Shown here piece by piece: positions 1 through 9,400 of a stretch of DNA of 64,000 nt. The first letter of the stretch is position 1. Each line of letters opens with the position of its first letter. The notes beneath the pieces were generated by a model. That model had not been told where the DNA came from. It made no database searches and saw nothing but the letters and a program-made list of their open reading frames with translations. The stretch lies in NCBI GenBank assembly GCA_000403295.2, contig KE159610.1:601387-665386 (forward strand), written 5' to 3'. Source of the stretch: Lachnospiraceae bacterium M18-1 (GTDB taxonomy: Bacteria > Bacillota > Clostridia > Lachnospirales > Lachnospiraceae). A program made the position numbers and the translations under genes.

Positions 1-1722
1 TTTTATTTTCAGCAGATCCGTATTGGTCAGGATCGGATTGCTCACTTCCAGCATTTTGCAGTTTTCTTCTTTTTTCTCCAGAAGGTTACCATCCTTCCCC
101 ACATAGATCGTGGCGGAGGTCACCACTTCCTCCCGGATAGCGTCGATGGGCGGATTGGTCACCTGGGCGAAACGCTGTTTGAAATACCCAAACAAAGGCT
201 GGTTTTTCTGGGAAAGCACGGCCAGTGGCATATCGATTCCCATAGCCGAAATGCCTTCCGCCCCGGTTTTCGCCATATTCAATATGGACGTCTTGACCTC
301 CTCGTAGGTGTAGCCGAATGCCTTCTGCAGCCGGGTGCATTCCTCCCTGGAATAGATCGGCACCTCCTGGTTGGGGATCTTCAAGTCATTTAAGTGGATC
401 AGGTTGCTGTCCAGCCACTCCCCGTAGGGCTCTTCATCTGCATAGCGGGCCTTTAGCTCCTCGTCGTCGATGACCTTGCCGGCAATGGTATCCACCAGCA
501 GCATTTTGCCCGGATGAATCCGCTCCTTGGCCACGATGCGGGTGGGGTCGATATCCAGCACGCCCACCTCGGAGGAGAGAATCAGCTGGCCGTCGTCCGT
601 GATATAGTACCGGGACGGGCGCAGGCCGTTTCGATCCAGCACCGCCCCCATGCAGTCTCCGTCGGAAAAAAGGATGGAGGCCGGGCCGTCCCATGGTTCC
701 ATCATGGTGGCATAATAATGGTAGAAATCTTTTTTATCCTGGCTCATGCTGCGGTTGTTTTCCCAGGGCTCTGGAATGGAGATCATCACGGCCAGGGGCA
801 GTTCCATACCGCTCATGACCATAAATTCCAGCGCGTTGTCCAGCATGGCGGAATCCGAGCCGGAGTTGTTGATGGCTGGAAGAACCTTGTGCAGCTCTCC
901 TTTCAGATATTCGGAGGACATGGTTTCTTCCCTTGCCCGCATCTTGTCCGCATTTCCCAGGATGGTGTTGATCTCCCCGTTGTGTACCATGAACCGGTTC
1001 GGATGGGCCCGCTCCCAGCTTGGATTGGTGTTGGTACTGAACCGGGAATGAACCATGGCGATGGCGGATTCGTAATCTTTGTCCTGCAGGTCTTCGAAGA
1101 AGAGACGAAGCTGTCCTACCAGGAACATGCCCTTGTAGACAATGGTCCGGCTGGAGAGTGAGACAACATAGGTGTCGTCGCTGCTCTGCTCAAAGATCCG
1201 GCGGGCCACGTACAGGCGGCGGTCAAAGGGCAGTCCCTGTTCTGCCTTGCGGGGGCGTTCGATGAATGCCTGCATGATGCAGGGCATGCACTCCACCGCT
1301 TTTTTTCCGAGCACTTCCGGATGGATGGGAACCTCCCGCCAGCCGAGGAAGCGCAGTCCTTCCTTGGCTACGATGACCTCGAAGATTTTTTTCGCCTGGT
1401 TGCGCTTTAATTCGTCCTGGGGGAAGAAGAACATCCCCACTCCGTAATCCCGCTCTTTGGGTAAAGAAAAACCGAGGGGTGTACAGACCTTGGAGAAAAA
1501 CCGGTGTGAAATCTGCAACAAGATTCCAACTCCGTCTCCTGTCTTACCCTCGGCGTCCTTGCCAGCTCTATGTTCAAGATTCTCTACGATCTTCAGGGCG
1601 TTTGCCACAGTGTCATGGCTCTTGATGCCCTTAATGTTCACCACTGCACCGATTCCGCAGTTGTCATGCTCAAACTGAGAATGGTACAGCCCGGCCTGAC
1701 GGCCTGCTGATTGAATATTCAT
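1..1722 (-). CDS. gltB: Glutamate synthase large subunit, N-terminal 574 residues (partial)
   Basis: Glutamine amidotransferase half of glutamate synthase, which moves the amide nitrogen of glutamine to 2-oxoglutarate to give two glutamates. The reading frame starts at ATG 1722, seven bases after an AAAGGA site, and runs off the left edge, so only about a third of a usual 1,500-residue subunit is present. The catalytic cysteine is seen as Cys22 in DNCGIG, so a 21-residue propeptide would be removed to expose it. Further class II amidotransferase signatures follow: HSRFSTNT, HNGEIN, NGLRPSRY and GKMLLVDT. The FMN and iron-sulfur part lies outside the window. No other gene shares its upstream region within 360 bases. 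A CodY-like site lies about 220 bases upstream. The identification is firm. Confidence 0.96.
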   Translation of the reverse strand, partial: MNIQSAGRQAGLYHSQFEHDNCGIGAVVNIKGIKSHDTVANALKIVENLEHRAGKDAEGKTGDGVGILLQISHRFFSKVCTPLGFSLPKERDYGVGMFFFPQDELKRNQAKKIFEVIVAKEGLRFLGWREVPIHPEVLGKKAVECMPCIMQAFIERPRKAEQGLPFDRRLYVARRIFEQSSDDTYVVSLSSRTIVYKGMFLVGQLRLFFEDLQDKDYESAIAMVHSRFSTNTNPSWERAHPNRFMVHNGEINTILGNADKMRAREETMSSEYLKGELHKVLPAINNSGSDSAMLDNALEFMVMSGMELPLAVMISIPEPWENNRSMSQDKKDFYHYYATMMEPWDGPASILFSDGDCMGAVLDRNGLRPSRYYITDDGQLILSSEVGVLDIDPTRIVAKERIHPGKMLLVDTIAGKVIDDEELKARYADEEPYGEWLDSNLIHLNDLKIPNQEVPIYSREECTRLQKAFGYTYEEVKTSILNMAKTGAEGISAMGIDMPLAVLSQKNQPLFGYFKQRFAQVTNPPIDAIREEVVTSATIYVGKDGNLLEKKEENCKMLEVSNPILTNTDLLKIK

Positions 1723-1944
1723 GTTGGATGTCCTTTCTTCAATAATTGAGATCCGGAGGCAGCGGCAAGGAAATGCTCTGCAATAATGACTATGGCATAA
1801 AAACACAGCCAGAACAGTTCACTGCTGCTCTCTCATTTTAAAGTGCTGTATTACTTTTCTTAATATACATCATTTAGGGAGATTTGTAAATAAAGACTTT
1901 TCATGCAATTGTCGGATAATTCGTTAACTTCGATTATAAAATGT

Positions 1945-1959
1945 AGTTTTCAGAATATT
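1945..1959. promoter_or_regulatory. Candidate CodY box upstream of gltB
   Basis: AGTTTTCAGAATATT matches the CodY consensus AATTTTCWGAAAATT at 13 of 15 positions. It lies in the 361-base gene-free interval 1723-2083, which is AT-rich and holds no credible ORF. A codY gene is present at 19.7-20.5 kb, so the regulator exists in this genome. CodY control of nitrogen and amino-acid genes is established in Firmicutes; control of this particular gene is inference. Two mismatches in an AT-rich region can occur by chance. Confidence 0.4.
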
Positions 1960-2083
1960 TAAGATGTGAATAAATAAGACAATAAGATAATCACACCTCT
2001 GTTCTCCCCCCGGACTTTTACACCCCTTCCCCTGCCCTCACATATACTATATCAAACAAATAACTCAACCAGGAACCAAGCCT

Positions 2084-3007
2084 ATGTATAAACTTTTATC
2101 GATCTTTATCCTGATCGCAATCCTTTTTCTTATTCTCAACCACTGCAGAAAAAAGAAGATCATCTGCCGGGTCCGCTGCATGTGCGCAGCTGAAAAATGC
2201 CGTCTCCTCAATGAGCTTGCCGAGCCGTTCGGCTTCTGCTACGACCACTGTCAGGATGTCTTCTCCACCAGGACCGATGCCTGGCAGAGGACCTTCGGGT
2301 ATGGAAAGCTGTACGATCTGGCAGCGCCGTCTATGAATATGGTTCTGGACACGGAACCTGTCTATTTTAACTATCAGAAAAAAACCTGGCTCTTCCAGTT
2401 CTGGAAAGGCCAGTACGGAATCACTGCAGGCGCCGAGATGGGAATCTATCACGCCGATACGATCGTTGCCCCCATGCTCCGCGGCCAGACGATGTTCCAG
2501 GCTGCGGAGGAAAGAGAAATGCTCCCCATGCGCATCCGGCTGCTCTCTGACTGCTGCGGGCAGATGTTCTGCCTTTCACACATCCACTGGTGGCTGACCG
2601 GTTTCCTTGTGGGACGGTGCATTCCTCCTTCTGAAATGACTGCGGAATATACGATCACATTTCCGGATATGGAGATGTGCAGCTCCTTCCTCACCAGCCT
2701 GACAGAACTGGGATATGGATGGAATGAAATTGAGCTGGACGGAACCACGCTGCATTTTATCTTTTCCGTCCCGAAGTCTCCCGAATCCCCGCTGTCCCCC
2801 GAATGGCGGCAGAAATTTGTGCTCTGGAAAGACCGGCTGCTCTGCAGGATCTATCTCAGATTCACCCGCCCCTTCTCCACCACCGCGGATCGGCTGCTGT
2901 ACCTGTATTATTATCTGCCGTTCGCGTTCCGCAGGACGATCTGCCCGCGCAAATTTAAAAAGCGTGCCTGGAAAAAATATAACTCCTCCCGCCGGAGCGC
3001 TTACTGA
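2084..3007 (+). CDS. DUF4474-type membrane-anchored protein, function unknown
   Basis: 307 residues. Residues 3-19 form one hydrophobic segment, followed by a basic stretch (RKKK) and a cysteine-rich patch (Cys21, 28, 32, 34, 39, 52, 56), so the protein is probably anchored with the bulk in the cytoplasm. The conserved core runs from about residue 71 (FGYGKLYD) to 125 (FWKGQYGITAGAEMGIYH), which I recognise as the DUF4474 pattern. The start is ATG 2084 with AGGAA eight bases upstream. Its stop codon overlaps the start of the metallophosphoesterase gene by one base (TGATG), so the two are translationally coupled and probably work together. No catalytic residues can be named. The family call is reasonably sure; the function is unknown. 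Confidence 0.75.
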   Translation: MYKLLSIFILIAILFLILNHCRKKKIICRVRCMCAAEKCRLLNELAEPFGFCYDHCQDVFSTRTDAWQRTFGYGKLYDLAAPSMNMVLDTEPVYFNYQKKTWLFQFWKGQYGITAGAEMGIYHADTIVAPMLRGQTMFQAAEEREMLPMRIRLLSDCCGQMFCLSHIHWWLTGFLVGRCIPPSEMTAEYTITFPDMEMCSSFLTSLTELGYGWNEIELDGTTLHFIFSVPKSPESPLSPEWRQKFVLWKDRLLCRIYLRFTRPFSTTADRLLYLYYYLPFAFRRTICPRKFKKRAWKKYNSSRRSAY

Positions 3008-4023
3008 TGGGGTGGTATGAAAGGATTTCCAATGCATTCCGGGACGCCCCGGTGCTCCCGCTGGACTGCAGTTCTCATTTTGTCCTGTTCAGCGACTGTC
3101 ACCGGGGCGTGGGTAATTCCAACGATAATTTTTTGAAAAACCAGCATTTATACCTTGCCGCACTCCAGCATTATTTTCAAAAAGGATATACTTACCTGGA
3201 ACTCGGAGACGGCGATGAACTGTGGGAAAATCATTCCCTCGCCCGGATCATAGATATCCACAATGACGTATTCTGCCTGCTCAGGGAATTTTATCGCCGG
3301 GAACGGCTCTATATGCTTTACGGAAATCATGACCACTGTAAAAAAAATGTACGCTACTGTCGACGGCACTGCTCTGCCTTCCACTGCCAGAACCTGTCCG
3401 CACAGATGCCCCGCTGGCATATCACGCCGGGCTCCGGACAGCCTCAATGCCGGCAACTCATATCCGGCTCCTGGCAGGCCTCCCATCCGTTTTTTTCACC
3501 GGATCCTGTACAGGGAGACAAAGCAGAGCTGCTGCCGGATTTCCGCTTTCTGCCCGGCCTCATCCTGCGCGATACCATTTCCCAAAAAGAAATCTATCTG
3601 ACTCACGGGCACCAGGCGGATTTTCTGAACAGTACGCTTGCGCCCCTCTCGGGCTTCCTGGTGCGGTACTTCTGGAAGCCGTTAGAGGCGATAGGCGTAT
3701 CTGATCCGACCAGTGCAGCCCGAAATTATACGAAAAAGCACAAAACGGAAATGCGGCTTGCAGAATGGGCCTCCCAGGAAGGAAAGCTGCTCATCACAGG
3801 GCACACCCACCGCCCTATGGCAGGAACTCCGGATTCACCTTATTTTAATACCGGAAGCTGCGTTCATCCGAGCTGCGTTACCTGTATTGAAATCCAGAAA
3901 CGGCGCATCACCCTGGTAAAGTGGACCATGAAAACGAAAGAAGATCTGTCACTCTATGTGGCACGGGAAGAACTGGAACCGCCGGTATGTCTGGAAAAAT
4001 TTCCAGATCTTCTAACCTTTTAA
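3007..4023 (+). CDS. Calcineurin-like metallophosphoesterase
   Basis: 338 residues with the full set of dinuclear metal motifs of the calcineurin-like superfamily: Asp30-Cys-His32 (FSDCHRG), GDGDE at 67-71, GNHDH at 106-110, a His in LTHGHQADF around 199-202, and GHTHRP at 265-270. The pattern with GDGDELWE resembles UDP-2,3-diacylglucosamine pyrophosphatase-like enzymes, but a Gram-positive host argues against lipid A synthesis, so the substrate is open. There is no signal peptide, so it is cytoplasmic or associated with the membrane through its partner. The ATG overlaps the stop of the DUF4474 gene, so the pair is coupled. The last four bases overlap the end of the convergent kinase gene. 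Confidence 0.85.
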   Translation: MGWYERISNAFRDAPVLPLDCSSHFVLFSDCHRGVGNSNDNFLKNQHLYLAALQHYFQKGYTYLELGDGDELWENHSLARIIDIHNDVFCLLREFYRRERLYMLYGNHDHCKKNVRYCRRHCSAFHCQNLSAQMPRWHITPGSGQPQCRQLISGSWQASHPFFSPDPVQGDKAELLPDFRFLPGLILRDTISQKEIYLTHGHQADFLNSTLAPLSGFLVRYFWKPLEAIGVSDPTSAARNYTKKHKTEMRLAEWASQEGKLLITGHTHRPMAGTPDSPYFNTGSCVHPSCVTCIEIQKRRITLVKWTMKTKEDLSLYVAREELEPPVCLEKFPDLLTF

Positions 4024-4898
4024 AACTGCGCCACCTCATCCCGGCTCGGTATGGACGCGGTCGCCCCGTCCCTGGACACCGCAATGGCCGCAGCCTTTGC
4101 CGCCAGCTCCAGCCCTGCCGGAGCCGGCAGCTGTTGAAGCATGGAAGAAATGAAGTACCCGGTAAACGTATCTCCTGCCGCAGTCGTGTCCTTTGTTTCC
4201 ACCTTAAAAATGCTCTGCCTGTACTGATTTTCCTGATCCTGATACACCGCGCCGTCTCCGCCCAGCGTAAGCACTGCTTTGGCATTCGGATACAGCTCCC
4301 GGAGCCTGACCAGGATCCTCTCCGTCTCCTTTTCCCCGGTGATCTGCCATCCTTCGATCTCGTTCATCAAAAACAGAGAGATTTTGGAAAGGTCGCAGGC
4401 TTCCAGGTTCCGGTCAAAAGGAGACGGATTGAGGATGATCTCCATTCCCTTTTCATAGGCCTGTTCCACCATATAATCTACAAGGTTCACTTCATTCTGC
4501 AGCAAAAGGTAATCGCCTTTTTCAAAATGTGATAACACCTCGTCAATAAATTCCCTGGTCATACTCCGGTTCGCCCCTCCATAGAGCAGGATGCAGTTCT
4601 GCCCGTTCTGATCCACCTGAATGATGGTGTGGCCGCTTTTCCCCGGTATCTCGCGGATAAAATCGGTGCATACCCCGCTCTCCCGGCAGGTTTCCAGAAG
4701 GATCTTCCCTTCCTCCCCGATCAGCCCCGCATGGTACACCTGGACTCCGGCTCTTGCAAGGGCAATGGACTGGTTTAGTCCCTTCCCGCCGCAAAATGTC
4801 TGCATCCCATTGGCCGCAAGTGTCTCTCCTTCGACTACCATATGATCCACCGAATACACGTAATCTAAGTTTAATGATCCAAAATTTAATACTTTCAT
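4020..4898 (-). CDS. Ribokinase-like PfkB-family sugar kinase
   Basis: 292 residues from ATG 4898, which is preceded at eight bases by GAGG; a second in-frame ATG three codons earlier lies inside that ribosome binding site. PfkB family: the N-terminal motif FCGGKGLNQS sits near residues 35-44 and the C-terminal signature TTAAGDTFTGYF carries the catalytic base Asp243. The start NFGSLNLDYVY is typical of ribokinases, which phosphorylate ribose at O5. A related sugar or nucleoside as substrate is possible. It is transcribed alone, convergent with the metallophosphoesterase gene, and no rbs transport genes adjoin. A terminal T-rich hairpin is not evident, since the 3' ends overlap. Confidence 0.85.
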   Translation of the reverse strand: MKVLNFGSLNLDYVYSVDHMVVEGETLAANGMQTFCGGKGLNQSIALARAGVQVYHAGLIGEEGKILLETCRESGVCTDFIREIPGKSGHTIIQVDQNGQNCILLYGGANRSMTREFIDEVLSHFEKGDYLLLQNEVNLVDYMVEQAYEKGMEIILNPSPFDRNLEACDLSKISLFLMNEIEGWQITGEKETERILVRLRELYPNAKAVLTLGGDGAVYQDQENQYRQSIFKVETKDTTAAGDTFTGYFISSMLQQLPAPAGLELAAKAAAIAVSRDGATASIPSRDEVAQF

Positions 4899-4968
4899 AT
4901 CATACACCTCATTTCAAATGCAAACTTCGCCTACATGTCCATCATAAAAAGTCAAATATCCATACAAG

Positions 4969-5047
4969 CATACCCAAGGGCATCCCATAACCCGTGTCCC
5001 GATTGGACAGACGGACTTCATCCGATACCGATAATGTATACCCAAAG
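4969..5047 (-). repeat. Repeat family C, copy 1
   Basis: On the minus strand the element begins TTTGGGTATACATTAT and ends GGGATGCCCTTGGGTATGC, with short hairpins between (CGGA-TCCG and GTCC-GGAC). The same two ends occur in the same order at 55978-56040 with a different middle. It lies between the ribokinase-like gene and the CPBP protease gene. No coding function is visible. Confidence 0.55.
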
Positions 5048-5081
5048 CAGGATGCTCCCGGGGATAGCTGCTTCCCAGGAA

Positions 5082-6023
5082 TCAACGGAACATATCCTTT
5101 GTCAGCGGAATATTCCCGGAATCCCCGGTCTGATCCGTTCCTTCCGGCTTCTCGTCAATCCTCTGGATCCGCACAAACATCACAGCTCCTACAAATGCAC
5201 AGGCCACCACGGAAACTGCCAGCCGCAGAAATGCGGTGCAGACCCAGTCCAAAAATCCGGTCTCCGTGATGATAAGTGAAGTCAGATTGGCTGTCACATG
5301 GAGCAGGACCGGTGCTTTCAGAGAACCATATTTTTCACACGCATAGGCGAGCAGCATCCCCAGCCCCAAGGCATAGAGGAACTGCACCAGATTCCCATGG
5401 CTGAAACCGAACAGGATGGAAATGCTTAAGGACGCCGGAAGAAATCCCATCAGCGCCCTGCACCGTTTGAACAGCAGTCCGCGGAAAAGCAGTTCCTCGG
5501 AAACAGGCATGATGATTCCCAGGCAGATCACCTGCACAGCAAAATCCGGAGCATAAAATACTGCCGATGTGTTCTGGTAGCTCTCGCTTACAAATGCCAG
5601 GTTTGTCATAACGATCAGCATATTTCCTCCGATACACACGGCGATCCCAAGCAGCAGCGTCCAAATGTACTGGGACAGAGGTGCTTTTTTATTGACCGGA
5701 AGATTCTGAAGCAGATCCTGCTTCCTGTCCCTGCGGTACAGAACCGTGAGCACAGGAATGGTCAGGAGCGCCGCTGCCGCAAGCATCTGCACCTGGTAGC
5801 GTGCTGCCAGATCCATCAGCGCCGTCTGCATCTGGACCGCCGCGGCCGTAAATTCTTCGTTGGTCATGGAATCCGTCCATGTCACAGATTGTATCACCTC
5901 GGGCACAGATACGATGACCAGCACCAGCGACGCGATCATGGCCCCCACAAATTCAACCCCCCAATAGATCAGAAATGGCCCGAACAGATACCAGAATCTG
6001 TTTTTTCCCGGAGCTTTATTCAT
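5082..6023 (-). CDS. CPBP-family intramembrane glutamic protease
   Basis: 313 residues with about eight hydrophobic segments. The CPBP/Abi (Rce1-like) motifs are all present: EELLFRG with Glu176-Glu177 and Arg181, FGFSH with Phe205 and His209, and HVTAN with His242 and Asn246. These residues form the glutamic protease centre in the membrane. In bacteria such proteins are linked to bacteriocin self-immunity or maturation and to membrane protein turnover; which applies here cannot be told, since no bacteriocin genes adjoin. ATG 6023 follows GGAG at nine bases. It reads in the same direction as the alaX-like gene and argS and may be the end of that transcript, with 70 bases between. Confidence 0.88.
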   Translation of the reverse strand: MNKAPGKNRFWYLFGPFLIYWGVEFVGAMIASLVLVIVSVPEVIQSVTWTDSMTNEEFTAAAVQMQTALMDLAARYQVQMLAAAALLTIPVLTVLYRRDRKQDLLQNLPVNKKAPLSQYIWTLLLGIAVCIGGNMLIVMTNLAFVSESYQNTSAVFYAPDFAVQVICLGIIMPVSEELLFRGLLFKRCRALMGFLPASLSISILFGFSHGNLVQFLYALGLGMLLAYACEKYGSLKAPVLLHVTANLTSLIITETGFLDWVCTAFLRLAVSVVACAFVGAVMFVRIQRIDEKPEGTDQTGDSGNIPLTKDMFR

Positions 6024-6093
6024 CTTTTTTTCTCCTCACTTTCTCCTGAAGCTCTGCAGATTGCACGACCCAGGCAATCCCGCGCGGCGTGGC

Positions 6094-7383
6094 TTATATC
6101 TCCCTGTCAGGATGCCCCTGGATATACGCCCGGAGCCAAGCTCTCAACTCCGGCTCGTTTCCTTTCAGGGACCCCTGCACCATCTCCGGCTTTCCGCCGC
6201 CTCTGCCGGAAAATGCGGCGTTCAGTTCCTTCACCAGATTCCGCAGGTCTATATGGCTGCTTCCGATCACATAACGGTAACCTTCCCGGTCATCTCCGCA
6301 GAATACAGCGCACAATTCATGCCCTCTTTCCATCACCAGGTTCATGAGCAGTCTTGGTCCGTCTCCTTCCAGCCCGGACTCAAACAGACAGACCGCGCCT
6401 TCCTGGCCGTCGCTTTCCCTGGCCTTGAACCGCAGTATTTCCTTCTGCTGCTCTGCCAGCCTGGTCTTCAGCCGGGCACATTCCTCCCTCAAATGTTCCA
6501 CAGCCTCCGCCACTTCGTCCTCTTTGGCGCAGAGCGCCGCGGAAATCTGTCTGACGGATGTGGATTTTCTGTCATAATCAGCCAGAGCACGGGATCCGCA
6601 GAGCATGGTGACACGGACGCCGCCCTTATACCGCTGCACGTTGGTCAGCTTGATCACCCCGATCTCCCCTGTTTTTTTCACATGGGGAGCGCAGCAGGCG
6701 CAGACATCGAAGCCCGGAATCGTCACAATGCGGACCTGCCCCTCGATCTCAATCTTGCTGCGGTAGTCCAGTCCGGCAAGCTCCTCCCGGGAAGGGCAGG
6801 AAACCTGGATATCCAGATCTGCCGCAACGGCTTCATTTGCACGGAGCTCGATCTCATGCAGCTCCTCCCGGGTGATCTCCCCGTTAAAGTCCATGGTGCA
6901 GTCTGAACTGCCCAGATGGAAGCCTACATTGTCATATCCAAAGCGGGCATGCACCAGTCCGGAGACGATGTGTTCCCCGGTATGCTGCTGCATCTTCATA
7001 AAACGCTCCTCCCAGTCGATCTGACCGGACACAGTGCTTCCGACAGGAACGGGCCGGTCTGTGATATGAAATATCTTCCCGTCATGCTCCTGCACATCAA
7101 AAACACGGATTCTATTTTCAGGGGTCTCCTGCAGCCATCCGGTATCGGCATATTGTCCTCCCCCTTCCGGGAAAAACGCGGTCCGTCCGAGCACGATCTG
7201 ATACCGTTTTCCTTCCGAAATATCCTCAGCCCTGCCGGACGTTTCCGGATCTCCTTCTCCCTTCAGGGCATCCGCCGTCCTGCCGGATGCCTTCGTACCA
7301 CGTTCTCCAACCGGTCCGCATTCCAGCACGACTGCCGTAAATGTCCGCAAATGGCTGTCTTCATAAAATAACTTCTCTGTCAT
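6094..7383 (-). CDS. AlaX-type alanyl-tRNA editing protein with DHHA1 domain
   Basis: About 429 residues. It carries the editing domain of alanyl-tRNA synthetase, which hydrolyses Ser-tRNA(Ala) or Gly-tRNA(Ala): zinc ligands His134 and His138 in HTGEH and Cys231/His234 in CACCAPH, and a C-terminal DHHA1-like region ending with the glycine-rich GRGGGKPEM. This is the longer AlaX class, with no catalytic aminoacylation domain. An extra, low-complexity stretch of about 30 residues (near 25-55, rich in Gly, Glu and Arg) interrupts the N-terminal barrel, which is odd. The ATG at 7383 is chosen because MTEKLFYED matches the family start; a GTG 18 codons upstream is also open and neither has a strong Shine-Dalgarno site. 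It follows argS at 67 bases, so the two are probably cotranscribed. Confidence 0.85.
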   Translation of the reverse strand: MTEKLFYEDSHLRTFTAVVLECGPVGERGTKASGRTADALKGEGDPETSGRAEDISEGKRYQIVLGRTAFFPEGGGQYADTGWLQETPENRIRVFDVQEHDGKIFHITDRPVPVGSTVSGQIDWEERFMKMQQHTGEHIVSGLVHARFGYDNVGFHLGSSDCTMDFNGEITREELHEIELRANEAVAADLDIQVSCPSREELAGLDYRSKIEIEGQVRIVTIPGFDVCACCAPHVKKTGEIGVIKLTNVQRYKGGVRVTMLCGSRALADYDRKSTSVRQISAALCAKEDEVAEAVEHLREECARLKTRLAEQQKEILRFKARESDGQEGAVCLFESGLEGDGPRLLMNLVMERGHELCAVFCGDDREGYRYVIGSSHIDLRNLVKELNAAFSGRGGGKPEMVQGSLKGNEPELRAWLRAYIQGHPDREI

Positions 7384-7450
7384 TTTCGTTTTATTCAGGA
7401 ACTGTGAAAAATACGCTGGCAAAATTGCAAAGCGCACGGTTCACAGTCTC

Positions 7451-9217
7451 TTACATCCTTTCCGGCGCTTCGAATCCCAGAAGATCAATGCAGACCTCCA
7501 GCACCTCTTTTGTCAGCTTCAGAAGGGCGATGTAACCAGCCTTCTTTTCCCCGTCATCTTCCGCCAGTATCCTGGTCTCATGGTAAAATTTGTTAAATGC
7601 ATTTGCCGCGTCGTAGATATAAGCACAGAGCTTGTGGGGCGCGATTTCTTCATAAACAGTGTTGATCACTTCGTTAAACTTCGCCGTCTCCAGCATCAGC
7701 GCCTTCTCGCACTCACTCCCCGGCTCCCTGATCCTAAGCCCGTCCACGGAACCGCCGTTTTCCTGATATTTATTCAAAATGGACTTAATCCGGACAATGG
7801 TATACAAAATATAAGGCCCTGTATTTCCCTCAAAAGAAGTAAACCGATCCACATCGAAGATATAATCCTTGGAAGCCTGGTTGGACAGATCCCCGTACTT
7901 CACAGCCGCAAGTCCTACGGTCCGGGCCGTTGCTTCTGCCTCTTCTTCAGTCACGGTCCGGTTGTCCATGATCTTCTTCATCATCTCATCCGTGATCTCC
8001 CGGAGCAGGTTTTCCAGGCGCATCACGCCGCCCTCCCGGGTCTTGAACGGCTTTCCGTCTTTTCCGTTCATGGTGCCGAAGCCCAGATATTTCAGATCCA
8101 CCTCCAGGCGCACGATCCCTGTCTTCTTGGCACAGCGGAACACCTGTACAAAATGAAGCTCCTGCCGTTTGTCCACCACATAAATGATCTGATCCGGCTT
8201 GTAGAGGCTTTCCCGTTCGATCAGGGTTGCCAGATCCGTCGTGTCATAGAGAGCCGCGCCGTCTGACTTCAGGATCATGCAGGGCGGCACGGCCTTGTTG
8301 TCATCCTCTTCAGCCACATCTACCACCAAGGCGCCCTCGTCATAATGCGCAAATCCCTTTTCCTTCAGCATATTGACCATATCCGGGATATACTTCTGTA
8401 CATCTGCCTCGCCTTTCCAGAGGTCAAAATCCACATTGAGAACGCTGTAATTCTTTTTCAGGTCCGCCACAGACACATTCATAATATGCTGCCAGATTGC
8501 CCGGTAGCCCCGGCGGCCGCTCTGCAGAAGGAAGGTTGCCTGCAGGGCTTTCTCCCGATATTCTTCATTCTCCTTTGCATAAGCGCTGGCCGTGGGATAG
8601 ATTTCCTCCAGCTCCCCGATGGTAAACGGAGCTTCCTCCGGATATTCTCCCTCGTAATCCTCCTGAAAATAAGGCAGGTCCGGTTTTCGCTTTTCCAGCT
8701 CTGTAATGATCAGCCCCATCTGATATCCCCAGTCTCCCAGATGGATATCTCCGGTGACCTGATTGCCTTTGAAACGGACGATCCGCTTCACGCTCTCACC
8801 GATGATCGCAGAACGAAGATGGCCTACATGAAGAGGTTTTGCCACATTTGGACCTCCGTAATCGATCATAACCGTCTTAGGCTCCTTTTCCTTCTCCACA
8901 CCCAGGTTCTGTGCCTCTGTCATCTCATTCAAAAATTCCGCCGTAAACCCGGGAGCTGTTTTCAGATTGATAAATCCGGGATTCACCGCCTCCGCGTATG
9001 AGAAGACTGTACTCTCCTGCAGGCGGGCCGCCACATCCTTTGCGATCATGATGGGCGCTTTTTTGTAGGCCTTGGCCGCTGCCAGCGCACCATTGCACTG
9101 ATATTCGCAAAGATCCGGACGGTTCGACAGGCTTACCTTTGCATAAGATTCATCGTATCCCGCTGCCCGGAATGCCTCTTCCATCTCCATTGTAATAAGC
9201 TTTAGAAATGTTTTCAC
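7451..9217 (-). CDS. argS: Arginyl-tRNA synthetase
   Basis: 588 residues from a GTG start at 9217, chosen because GGAG stands nine bases upstream and no in-frame ATG upstream has a site. Class I synthetase: the HIGH-type motif HVGH is at 130-133 (KPLHVGHLRSA), the KMSKS region is seen as KPFKTREGG, and the C-terminal DALR-type anticodon domain ends LLGFEAPERM, a usual ArgS terminus. It charges tRNA-Arg with arginine; a tRNA-Arg(CCG) gene lies 1.4 kb away on the other strand. A promoter is visible 120 bases upstream. No T-box signature was found in the leader. Confidence 0.96.
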   Translation of the reverse strand: MKTFLKLITMEMEEAFRAAGYDESYAKVSLSNRPDLCEYQCNGALAAAKAYKKAPIMIAKDVAARLQESTVFSYAEAVNPGFINLKTAPGFTAEFLNEMTEAQNLGVEKEKEPKTVMIDYGGPNVAKPLHVGHLRSAIIGESVKRIVRFKGNQVTGDIHLGDWGYQMGLIITELEKRKPDLPYFQEDYEGEYPEEAPFTIGELEEIYPTASAYAKENEEYREKALQATFLLQSGRRGYRAIWQHIMNVSVADLKKNYSVLNVDFDLWKGEADVQKYIPDMVNMLKEKGFAHYDEGALVVDVAEEDDNKAVPPCMILKSDGAALYDTTDLATLIERESLYKPDQIIYVVDKRQELHFVQVFRCAKKTGIVRLEVDLKYLGFGTMNGKDGKPFKTREGGVMRLENLLREITDEMMKKIMDNRTVTEEEAEATARTVGLAAVKYGDLSNQASKDYIFDVDRFTSFEGNTGPYILYTIVRIKSILNKYQENGGSVDGLRIREPGSECEKALMLETAKFNEVINTVYEEIAPHKLCAYIYDAANAFNKFYHETRILAEDDGEKKAGYIALLKLTKEVLEVCIDLLGFEAPERM

Positions 9218-9336
9218 TTTTTTCACTCTCCATATGTTTATTTTGCAGCAAGCCAACATCGCAGGCAGATTTTACAGCCTGCTGTTTTAAATCGCTGCTG
9301 TTTTTATTTATATCTGGATTTCTCTGTTCTTTTGAC

Positions 9337-9365
9337 ATTTTATCATCTATCCCGGATTCTAGCAA
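9337..9365 (-). promoter_or_regulatory. Probable sigma-A promoter of argS
   Basis: On the minus strand TTGCTA and TAAAAT are separated by exactly 17 bases, with transcription toward argS. The leader of about 115 bases contains one small hairpin (GCAGGC / GCCTGC, 9262-9283). It lies in the 312-base gene-free interval 9218-9529, which also holds the promoter for the divergent DUF5688 gene. Confidence 0.55.
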
Positions 9366-9400
9366 GTGTTCGTTGCGTTGAATATTTTTCAAAATAAAGG

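Noticed and set aside
9218..9400. T-box riboswitch before argS
   Set aside because: No TGGNACCGCG T-box sequence, no specifier loop; only one short hairpin in the leader.
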